A DNA stretch of 64,000 nt from Aptenodytes patagonicus (Eukaryota; Chordata; Aves; Sphenisciformes; Spheniscidae): positions 13,482,316 to 13,546,315 of the forward strand of contig NC_134955.1 of NCBI RefSeq assembly GCF_965638725.1, read 5' to 3'. Under the pieces are notes generated by a model that saw only the letters and a program-made list of their open reading frames with translations, was not told the DNA's origin and searched no databases. Both the position numbers and the translations under genes were made by a program. How positions within the stretch are numbered: position 1 is the first letter of the stretch; every line of letters begins with the position of its first letter. Shown here piece after piece: positions 44,501 to 56,500 of the stretch.

Positions 44501-47500
44501 CCTTTGAGATTTCATGTATTTGGTTGAACTTTCTGTTGTTGTCTTGTCTATGTTTGTATTCAGCAGAGGCTTCGTGCCTCATTCAGATTGAGCCAAAATT
44601 TTTTGTAAAGTGCTGCATAAACAACCTGGATCCCAAAGATCTGAATCTCTCAATAGACAAGGTGAGCAGCAAGTGGGAGAATAAAAGCATCATCATTCCT
44701 CCTTTGTGAATAGATAACTGGAGGACTGCAGTAGTGTCATTCTCCATTTCAACTCCTTTTTAATGGAAACTTTAAGCCCTGAGTCCTTGCAAAAGATTCC
44801 CTTTTGATTCTGAATGATTAGTGAAAAAAGAGTGAAGAACACCTTTTTTCAGTCTGAGAGTTATTTCCCATTCTACTAGTAACTGCTCTTGCTACTGCAT
44901 CATGTCCTTTAAGATTTTCATCAGTATTTTCTGTTATAGTTTTGTCAGTGGGGCTAATTTCTCCCCTTTTCCTCTGTTGGTAAGAATCCTGCTTTTGAAA
45001 AAGGGACAGTGCTTGGTGGTGAGCATCCAAACTACAAGGCAGATAAGGTGCATAATAAGGTGGCTTTGAAACTCTTTCAAAACAGTGAGGATTGCAGCAG
45101 AAAGGTGGCTGCGACTTCCCATTGTGTACATTCTGTGGAGTTCCCACCTTGAATAGCTCTCAAAGTGGCTTACCTGTAGGGGCAGACTGCAGGCTTTTGA
45201 AATAGCTGTACATTTCAGCAGCTTTATTGATTTTTTTTCTTTTAATTCATTAATGTTTGAGAGAAATCTTTCTCTATTCGTTTATCTCTCTACTTAGGGT
45301 TACTTTGAACATCTTTATTTTAGAGTCTTTCCAGTCTTGTCATATTGTGTATGCTGTGAGTTGATGTGAATTTGTTACCGTTTTTCTTTCTGAGATTTTG
45401 AAAACACAAATTCTTAATTGTGATTTGTAGGTCTGTGAGAGTTCCACTGAAGTTGAAGCCCAGAAGCCTGTAATTCCTCTTGACAAAAGTGATAGTCCCT
45501 CCCTGTCACAGTCACTAGATGAAGAAGCCGGTGTCAGCAGTCAGTCCCCTGAGAGCACATTGCGACAACCAGCTTTCCATCCAGTGAGAAAGGTACAAAG
45601 AACTTTTAAAAAAAAAATATTTTAAAGGGAAAACATGATTTGATAATATTGAATATAATATGGCATTGGAATTTGCAATCAGGTTGAAAAAATTAAAATA
45701 CAGTAAAAGCTGACAAAATGGCTTGTAAAGCCACTGGAAGACAGTCATAGCCTAACCTAGTGTGCATCTTCCAGTTAGATGCCTACACACTGTGCTGTAG
45801 CCAGGATCAGCAACTGTTCTATAAGCTGGTAGGGTTTAGATCTGGCTGGCATGATTGTTAAGCATGAACTGGTAAATAAATAGAAGACCTACTTCTTCAC
45901 TTAGTAAATTCTGTCCAGTCCCTATCTCTAGGGATTTAACTATGAGGACTTGCTAATGACCGTACTAGCAGCAATTAATTAAAAAAAAAAAAAAAAAAAG
46001 AAAAAAGAGTCAGAGATTCTGATGAAATCAGGCCTGAGAAACATCCTTCAAAATAGTTGCCCTGGAAATAACAACACTAATTATTACTGAAGATGTGGTG
46101 TCTGAAAGGGATATAATTCTGATATACTCCTTCTCCTTGTTCATGTATAAGCAGAAAAATCATAGATTTCTGTATCTCTAGAATATTTCAGCACATAATA
46201 GAGCCATGCTTTGATCCTTCCACGTACTGGGAGGCCCTAACTATTGAAGAAGCAGCATAGACAAAACCAGGAAGGCTAATCTTTATCAGTAGATCCTTGC
46301 TGGCTCTGGATATGACCTGTGCATTTGAGGGAGAGAAGCTGCCTTTTACCTCTCCGTACAGTTTGTTTAAAATACTCCAAACAGCACTTCATATTCTGGT
46401 TGCTCAAATCTGTTTGGTACTTCTGTGCATGACTCATGTTGTGTACCATGTAGAAGTCTTTCATGGATATTTTTTCTTGGAATTTGTGTGTGGAATATTG
46501 TGGAAGAACTTGTCTTTCCTTACTAGCCAGAAAAAGGAAGGGGTTTTTTTATCCTTCTTTAGTATGTAGCTTTGTTGACCCAACATATTTATGATGCAAT
46601 ACCCATTCAGAGAGTTGTTGGAGATCCTTTTAGGAATTGTAGAGACACGGAAGGGTAATGATTACTGAGGGTCTGGAAGCAGCATGCAAATCAGGTTTGG
46701 AAGCCACAAAGAAATCTGCAATTGCTAACTTAATCCTGTAGATGTGATGGAATTTCTGGATCAGGCTGATGGTATCGCAACATTCTGAGACGACACTCTT
46801 TGGCTCTGAACTTTCACATGTGGAAGCAGATGTCCCTTAACCTCTGATGACAGAGCACAAGATTGAGGAAAGCTATGCAACTTTTCTAGGATAGGGCTAT
46901 CTTTACTTTAGGGTATGACTGTAAAAATTGAAGATGTGTATTTAAGGCCTGAGCAGCACCATGAACCTGAGCACATACTTTTCTTGTAATGCAGACACAC
47001 CCTCAAAGTTATTTGTGAAAATGAATAGTGATGCTAACCAACTAGCTTTCAGAGTCTTTTTCTACACGCGTGTTGAAGAAGCTGTCCTTTGTCTTCTGGA
47101 CCTGTAAAGGAAGGTTACTCCCAACAGCTTAAACAACAAAAGAGGGAAGAAAAAGGAAGAAGATGTGCAAAAGAGAGACTAGTGTAGTCTGATAGGAAAA
47201 GGAAGAGGAAAAAAGGACGAAGGACTGATTCGTTGCTGTACAAGTTGAGAAGGCGGCAAGAGGAAGATAATCCTAGGAAAAAAAAAAGGAAATTCTTCTA
47301 ATGGTGCTGAGAAGTGTATGCTCTTGTGCAGAAAGCACAGGTGTGTCTGTTTTTTTACTAGTTTCCTGGTACCTCTGCAAGAAATTAGGACATTCAACAG
47401 CTACAGTGCCCCATCTTTGCTTGTATTTATCTCTTGCAATGAGCTGTTTGGGATGAAGCCATAATGTACTGACAGCTCTGGCAACAGCTAATTAGAAATG

Positions 47501-50500
47501 ATGAAGGGAAACAGCACAGTAAGGAAACCCTTGAAATATATTCTTCATGAATGCTGTTTAAAGATGTCTGACTGCTTTTGCTGACAGATTAAATCTAGGT
47601 TTAAATGGGAGATGGGTTCCTATTTAAGAACAAGGGGATGTGTCTATTCATTCTCATCTCTGTTTCACCTGATTAAATATTTTCACACTCATCTCCAGAC
47701 AAAAATTTCTGTATAGGTGTCCATTTACTTTCATATGGCCTGTATTCAGAACATTTAATCTCTCTCAAGTTCTTGGAGGACGTGGAAAAAGCCAATGTGG
47801 AGAAGTCTAAAATACTGCACTTGGAAAATATGGTAGAGAAACCTTTTGCTACCTGGAGAAGAACTGTATTCTGCCTTTTGGAGAATAATTGGTATTGGAC
47901 TTCTTGGCCTTGTGTTGCAGTTCTGCTGACCTCTAACAGCCTTCGTTGTGCGCAACATTCCTAGTGGAGTAGGTAATTCTCTGGCTGCTGAGATTCTTTC
48001 ATTAAAGAGAAAGCAGTGTGAACCAGGATGTAGCAAAACTCAGAATTAACTGTTTTGGCAGTTATGTAACTATGTTTGCCAAGATCTGTCAAAAAATAAA
48101 AGCTTCCATTAGCCCAGTGGTTTCCTTTATTTTGGAGGGGACAAGGCTTGATTGCTCATGTAATTAAACATCTGTGCATTAATTTTGAAACATGTTTACG
48201 GTATGCATTTGATACTATTGACTAATAACTAGATGAATTGTCTGCATACAGGATCATATTTATGTGTGAAGCAATATAGAGCAGATGCTATTAATAGTTT
48301 GGGATCACAACATTACTCATAAACGGGGAAACCACAAGTACGTTACTCAGATCATCCCAGACAAGTGCTGGTGCAGCCGTTACACCACGGTGTTGAGGTA
48401 CTCGTATGCCATGTGAGTGCTTGTGAGTTCAAAGAACGCCTGTTCAAGTTATTCTGATGAGTACTGTTTTCTGTCCCTCATATTTAAAGCTGGTTATTGA
48501 TAAGCAGAAGTAGAGAAGCAAGGATGAAACACTTCATGCACTTGTAAAATGTCCTCGTGTGTTACATTTCACTATCTATCAGGACAAAAATTAGATCTAG
48601 CTTCACTGAGCAGACAGAATTTTGGCTTTCCAGCTGTATAAAGTAGGGTGTTCTAGCTGGTGTTGATCAGAAACATTAGCATCAAGGTTACTGCTGTCTT
48701 AAAGTTCAGAGTAATTCCTGTCTGTGCCCACCTGCTCTGTATGCATGTGTATAGTATAGTCTCTAAACATGTAACTTCAGTTATGTGTGGGCTTGTTTTC
48801 ATTTGTTTCACTGTTTTTGGAACACTAATGGTGATATTTTGTCAGCCTTTCTGTCTTCCTGTGTATTCCTCTAACTTTTCTTTCCCTGTGAATTGAATTT
48901 TTTGTGCAGAATAAATGTTTCTATACTTAGACCATTGATTGTTTCATACAAGTCTAGTACTGCACTTAGCATAACTTTGGGCTTGATTAGCACCTTTTAA
49001 GAATGCAACACTAGAAATGGAAGTTTTCTGTCTATGTGCAAAATGAGTATAATTTTCGCTTCATGCTTGCCTGTCAGTATACTTCACTTGTGTAGCCGGG
49101 ACCTCTGTTTTGGGTTGTGAAGTTGTTCCATCTCCATGCCTGTCAAATACCCAACCTCTCCAGTAAGAATGCCAGGAAGACAGAGGACAAATCTCAGAAT
49201 AACTTTTGTGATACCTGCACTTTTGTTCTGGGGAATTGTGCCAAGCTCCAGCAAACAGATTTCATACAAGCTATTGAATTGCTAAGTTGCAGTGTGAAGG
49301 AATGAGTACTCAATTAGATTAACAATTTTGTGGAAAGGGTTACCAACTTTCTGCAATGATATGGTCCTCCTGTTGCTTTTATATAGTATGATATTGAGTT
49401 ATTAATTTGTGCACAGGACTGGAGAGGTCATCTATTCTGGAGCAGAGGTGAGAATAGTAAGATATTTTTGGCCTAATTGTGTTTTCAGGAGTAATAAAGG
49501 GCATACAGTCCCTGTTTTGCTTACATGTACCTAATTGTCATTTGTGGCTGTGATGAGCAAGAGGTCTAAAGGCTGTACTAGCATTTGAAGAAATGTCATA
49601 ATTACTGTACATCTATAGCACAAATCTGTAGTGTGAGCCCCAGGTACTGCTGCAACAGACATTGGCATTGTTGCAGGGCCAGCTTGGACGTCTCTCCTCC
49701 TCAGACTCCATAACTGCACCCCTTTCTCTAGTTAGGAGCAGGGCCTTTACTTCTGGGAGGGAGGATTCCTTGTCTTGTCCAGCTGTTGGGTTGAGTCCTG
49801 TGCAGTGGAACACTCTGTACCATCCCCACTCATCCTAAAAACCTAACTGGCTTGGGCACTCGTGGTTCTGCCTTCTGGGACACTGATCAGTTGTGAGTAG
49901 ATTGGACAGCGTTTGTCAAACTCAGATTTGGTTATGTTCCTTAGCAACCTTTGAGGGTTTCTCCCCTTGAGCTATTATTGCACCGTCTGCTTAAAATAAA
50001 TCTCTGAATATGTCATGCACTGTATTAGTAAATTATTACTGAACAGCTGTATCTGTTCCTTTATAGCTGTAGCCAATAGCAGATGCTTAGGAAAGGGTAT
50101 AAGAAACAGACAAATATAAACTGATTCTTTGATGATGCACTATCCCAGCTTCTGAAAACCAGCACTTTAGGGACTTTCCGAACTGAAGGTTGTACCCAGA
50201 CAATTGTGTTTTGCAGCTCTTCATGGACACCTCCTCTATGAATTTGTCTAATCCGTTTTTGAGTCCATTTCAATACTATTGGTCTCCTCAGCATTCTGCA
50301 GCAACTAAGTTTTGCATTGCATGAGAAGTTCCTCTGTTGGCTTACTTTAAGTCTGTTGCCTGATAATTCAGTAGGATGCCTTCCAGTTCTTGTGTTAGGA
50401 AAACCAGTGAATAATCACTCTGTATTCACCACCTTCATAATATCCATATTTTATAAGCCTATATTGAATTTCCTCTCAAACATTTCTTTTTGAAGCTGAA

Positions 50501-53500
50501 AAGTGATTGCTGGTCTCTCTAGTGTCTTTTTTTCATGGAAGCCATTCTATACTTTGGTCCTTTATATCTTTGGCCATTTTCCCTATATTTTGTGGTTTTG
50601 ATAAATCCCTTTGAGACAGGGTGACCAGAAGTAGTAATCGAGGTGCAAGCACATGGAAATTTTGTATAGTGCTATTTTTGTGTTGCTCTTTTTGATTTAC
50701 AGTAAGTCCCAGGTTCTTAGTTCGAGAGCTCTGTTTGTCTCAAGCACCATAAAGTACCCGAAATGGGGAAATCCTAGAAAATATTCCATGCCATCCAAGG
50801 AGCACTCTTGAGAGCACTCTGAGAGAGGCTTCTATTTTATTCTAGTTATATGCATTTCATGCAAGACTAACATAGTGACAGTTCATGGTGGAACCTCTCA
50901 GCCTCTCCTGGGACTTGATGCATGTGAACTTCTAAGCTCTGACATGCCAATGCTGCTGTTACTACAGGATTATCAGAGTGAACAGTTGATCTCAGTCTGC
51001 TGTAGGTGGCATTCTTGGGTATTTTGCCCCAACACATTTGTCCTAAGCTTTATTAATGACAACTCTTCCATCTTGGTGACAAGTGCTTATAGAATCATAG
51101 AATAGTTTGGGTTGGAAGGGACCTCTAAAGGTCACCTAGTCCAACCCCCTTGCTGTGGGCAGGGACATTAACTAAAGGTATTTTTTTTTTTTTCTTTAAA
51201 AGCATGTGAAATTTGTGGGAGAGGGGTTGGGGGGCACAGTACAGGTTTTATTTTTGTTAGTATTGCACTGAGCATGTTGTGATTACTTAGTGACTGGAAG
51301 TAATAATAATTTAATACCCAACCCTAGGACTTCGAATCTGAGCTTGGGACTGGGGTGGGTTTGTTGTGTCGCTGTTTTTTTTTTCTAATTACTATTAATT
51401 CAGGGGGATTAGAGGTGATGGAGATAATGATAAAAGCCTGGAATTTAGGGTCCTGCAAATTCCTAAAGTATCAGAGTATTTTTTGACTTTGAAGAATTGA
51501 GCTGCTTACAGCACAAATGCGGTCATGCTTAATGCAATTAGGTACATTTCCCAGAATGTTAATTCAACAAAACCTTTTCCTTTGACCTGGAAAAAAGGAT
51601 AAATAAAACATGATGCTGCTTGCTCCGTACAATCTCTTCCTCCTTCCGCTTTAAGCCAGCTCCAGTTTATTCAGACAAAATGTTAAGGAAGATTTGGATT
51701 CTTTTTCTCATAAAAACGGAAAGGAAATCCTTCGGATTCTATTCTGAAATTGGGAAATATGAAAAGGAAGCATGTGTAGACTGTGTTATCAGTGCTGCTG
51801 TGTGCGGTGAGTTAAACAAGTGAATTGGAGTAGTACATTTGTTTAACCTCCTAGCATAATGAGCTGCCAGGGGGATTGCTCCACTTAATAGCAGCCGTTC
51901 ATTACTCTGCAACCATTTGCAGTGTGTTATTTCTCTTATAGCAAAGAGAATTGGCGGTTCCTAGTTTTAGCTTTCTTTATCTGTGACACTTAATGTCAAC
52001 AGCCTTGAGACTTTGCCAAAACAATCCTAACAAATCCTAATCCCAGTGTTTCAAGGTAAGTATTTGCTTCTCAGAATTCTTCTGTATTAGTGCTGCATGT
52101 TTACACTGGACCTTTTTAAATGCAACAGTGATCAAAGAAATATTTGAACTGAACAATATGTTTATTTTTTTTCTCTGAAGGCACTTTGCATGTTCTTTCT
52201 TCTTACCTTTCACTACCATAGCTATGAAATTTGTGGTAGAAGGCATTTTGGGGTGGTGATGCTGCTGCCATTATATTATAAGGATCATCAGACCAAAATC
52301 AATTATGAGACAATGAGAATTCCATTTATAATGACACAAATGTAGTTCGATGTGCCAGGCTGTACATGAAAATGTCAAAAGTTTCAAAATTAACCTATAG
52401 CCGAAGCCACCCTCTACCCAAGAGCATAATTAATGCTTGTTGTTGTTCAAAGGGTGCAATGTAAAAGCAATAGAGCTTTTATAAAACAGAGATCAATTCT
52501 TTAAAGGCATCCCATTTGCAAAAACTAGCTGAACTGTCAAGGGAAAAGAGAAATTTTTGCTAATGGCAAAAGAAATGATTATTTTAGGGAGTGAATTAAT
52601 AGTCTATTAATGAGCCTTGTTCCCAGTGCATTGTTCACTTCACACTTGACAGCAGCTCCATGGATCAGAATGGAATGTGTCTGTTCTTAACTGTGAGTTT
52701 TAATATTTTGCACTGAAAGATCATAATGTTGCTTCATCATTAAAATAACCACAAAATTAACTTTTGCCCCAAGGGAAAGACAGATAGCAGTTTGATGGCC
52801 TCATTATTCTTTCTTCTTTTTAACAAGAGTAAGGTTTTATATTGGCTTATATAATCTAAAAAGATCTCTGAAGAAACTGGTGCTAGCTAGAGGAGTAAAA
52901 AAGATACAGCCATATAATGCAATTGAATTTCACCTTTCTAAAAATTTTAGTTATAACAAGTCTTATGTGAGTGTCTATTTCTTTTGTTCTGCAGTAGGAG
53001 TCGTTCCAGCGACTACTCGCAGTAAGTAAACCTGTCTCACTGAAGCCAGGAGTAATCCTACCATTGTCTTAGTAGGGCTAACATTTTGCCTGCAGTGTAT
53101 ACAGTTACACATAGACAGGTCTTCATAAGGTCAGGTCTCAATACGTAATAGATGATGGCACGCTCTCGTAACATAAGTAAAGGAAGATGCGTGTAGTGGT
53201 TAGAAGAAGTGAATAGCCACAAGGTCTCCAGTTAACTTGCTGTGCAGCTTTGGGTGGTGTGCCTACTAGGTGTGTGCCTCAGCATGCCCATGTCCAATGG
53301 AGCACAGCATTAGGTAGTTCGTATTGACTCGGACAGGAATGTGTGGATGCTTCGTGCTTTTGAGAATCTGGCTAAATAAATATTTAACTACCTCACAGGG
53401 ACTTAATTAATGCTCACAATGGACTTTGAAATAAGGGGAAAAGGCAAGGCTGATTACAGTCCATCAGTTCAGTTCAAGCACGAATTCTGCTTATTTGTTT

Positions 53501-56500
53501 AATTTTCTGTAAGTGATATAAGAACAATTCACATGTTTATTTTGTCATCTGAAAAAGGCTTGTGATAAAAAGAGTGATGGAATGAAAAGGAAAATGTGTA
53601 CTCGATAGGCCACATTTGTCATTGCATGTGCAGGAACCTGTCATAAGCAAATTATGACAGCAAATGAACATTTTTGATCTTTGTGGACTTCTTTAGGATG
53701 TGTGACCACGAAAGCCGGATTCCTTCCTGACCTGCATATATTCCTTTGGTCTGAAACCTGAGCATTCTTAGGAATGCTCTATGAGACACAGTATATGGAA
53801 AATTGTGCCTCCACCAATGCATTTCCTCATATGCTGTGTTCTAGTTTTCAGCTCAAATGTAAGGTAGGAATAACGTGTTTGACTGGTTCCAGCTGGTTCC
53901 AAGAAGTTGTTATAGCTCAGAGAGCTTAGATTCAGGGACATTCATTTGCCTCAAGAGGCAGGAAATGGCCAATACCCTGGCTGCAGAGACCCAGTACTCT
54001 CTGGAGTGCCTTCTACATGAAAGGACTGTTTAAAACAGACTTACTAGAGCACTGTGTGGTAGAATGGCACAAACCTTCTCTAGCACTGCAGAAGAACTGA
54101 CCTCTTTCTGTCTCAAATGCAGGCTCATTGAATATAAGTGGTCACTGTTCAGGCAAAGCTCCTATTGTAGCATCGATTGCAAATTGAGGAAAAGGAAATT
54201 AAATTACTTCCTTAGGCGGAAATTAATGTCTGTGGGCAGAGTGTTCTCTTAGCACATAGGTGATGTGCATTGCAAGCAGAGGAATTCAAGGCTGACTTCT
54301 TTGGCATTATGTAGGATTTACACAGGCACAACTGACAGCTCAATCTAGGCTACTGTCTACCATTGTTGGATTAAGACAGACAAAGATATCACAATCCAAA
54401 ATGGAGTAACAGTTGAGAAAAATACTAATTAAATCTATGAAATGGGTTCTGTCTCAGATTCACTTCTAAGTCACAGGCCCCTAGCAGAAAAATAAGTATA
54501 ACAATGAAATTAAACTCCAATTCAGATGCAATCAACACATTTCTTTTGTCTTGATTTATATTACAATGAGTGCCACTTACTGTGTTGTAGTCAAATGAAA
54601 AGGATTTATTCAGTCAATTATCAAGGGTGAAACACCAATGAACTATGATGAAATAAATGGAAAATTACATAATCAAATGACACAGATCTGCGTACTTCTT
54701 AAGACTGCTTATATTTCCTTCATATGGACACTAGAAGTACTGATTTCAGTACAGTCACACATTCCTGGATGTAAGGCTGCTTAAATAAGTCACCTAGATG
54801 GGTGGATTTGCTTTGTTTTGTACAACAGTATTTCTGTGGTTTTGACAGTGACAAATCATGAGACAGTAGGAAATGCATGTTGCTAAAACTATTTCAGATT
54901 TTTTGGTAAATATTCCCTTTCTTTGGAAACTAGACATGTACATCCTTTCCTCATTAGTGCATGTAGTATGCTTCTAGATTTACACTATGATATTTAAAGG
55001 GCAAGTGCCTTAGGTTTTAATGGCACAGACTCACTAACTAGCATAAAGTTTTCAGCATCATTAACAGTAACAATAGTTTCATCCACTTGTGTCAGATCTG
55101 AATCTTATTTCTTCTGAATCTTCTTTCTGAATAAAGTGATCTGATGATTTTTGAATAAAATGATAAAATTTCTGATCTGAATCTTATTTCTTCTGGAATA
55201 ACTTTACGGAAGCTAGTAGGGTTTTATATCAAGGATCGATTTAGTACAATATTCTACATGCTTATATTTCCCGTTCATTGTAGGGAGTTAAAAATCAGGA
55301 TCCCTTGGACTGATCAAAGGAAGACATTTTTTGTGACTCACAGAAGAGTAACCTAGGTGTCTCCTTTTCCAGTTTTCAGTTTTAATGGTGGAAACGCTAA
55401 AGCTTTTGGAAATGGTATAAGATTACAGTAGATACTTTCAAGCCACAACTGGTTGATTATGTATAGCTGAAACAGAGTATCTCATCCATTATAGAAAGAA
55501 CAGTAGCATTTTGCTGCTGAAAAGCTTATTAACGTATTGTTTTTCTTTTTCTTTTTTCTTTTCCCAGCGTTCGGCATCCTTAAGCATTGTGGGCTTTTCA
55601 AACGGTTTAGAAATGGAATTACCTTCAACAAGGTTATCTAGCTCGGCTGATCCACAGATGCAAGGCACAGCCACTGTAACACTTGGCCCATCCCCGAACG
55701 CCCTTTGTGACTGTGATACTCCACCAGAGTCAGTGCCCAGCTACAGCTTGGCGTTGGGCAGAGCTCCAGGTGACCTGAGCCCTGGGGCTGCTGCTGGCCT
55801 CGCACCAGGTGATGCACTCCAGGGCAGCACTAAGTGCAAGGTAGGAATCGCTCAAACTCTTTGGCTGAAAGGGAATCCACTTTCATTGATAACACGTGTT
55901 ATTGTTAGTCAGTCAAAGGCAGCTATTTCAGTAAGTAAAGTTTTCCTTATCTGGTATTTGAAGACTGAATACGAATTATTTTCTTAAGGTGGAAAGAAAG
56001 AAAGCTAATAATAAAATTTGATTTTTTTCCCCCCCACCCCGAAGCTGGAAAATGAAGACTTCGATATTGTAGATCATCCTCTAGAAAACAGCTTGGCTAC
56101 TGCTGGGCAAGATGTAGTTAATGAATTAACTCTTTCTATGCAAAAAGTGCTGGAAGAACCTATTAATCTTTCGATCAAAAAATCTCAACATTGCAATTCT
56201 CCTTCTGAACTGCTCAGCAATACTTCTTTCCTGCCCGTGAATGCCAGAATGAGACAACTTAGAAGTAAAGAAGGTACCAGGCTTTTCATTATTTCATTTG
56301 GGTTTTTGGTCTTTCTTTCTTTCTTAGCACTGTGCATTGCAAGCATTGCAAAGCAGTATGCTTATTAATGTACTTACATATAAATGTGCTTTTCCAGCAA
56401 GCTTCAAATATTATCAGAGTACTTAATCCAATGGAAAAGTGTGTTTGATCTCATTTGTGGAGGAAAAACATGGAAATGATATGCCTTGAATTTGTAACAT

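Larger units (their letters stand above)
45593..55567 (+). other. TRIM66: TRIM66 intron 10 (10 kb)
   Basis: This intron holds the ancient LINE remnant at 50.2-50.8 kb and the CR1 tail at 51.1 kb, an A tract at about 45978-45998 and purine-rich stretches near 47130-47290. The segment 51.4-52.8 kb looks like a non-coding conserved element (see findings). Otherwise nothing is recognised. Confidence 0.6.
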
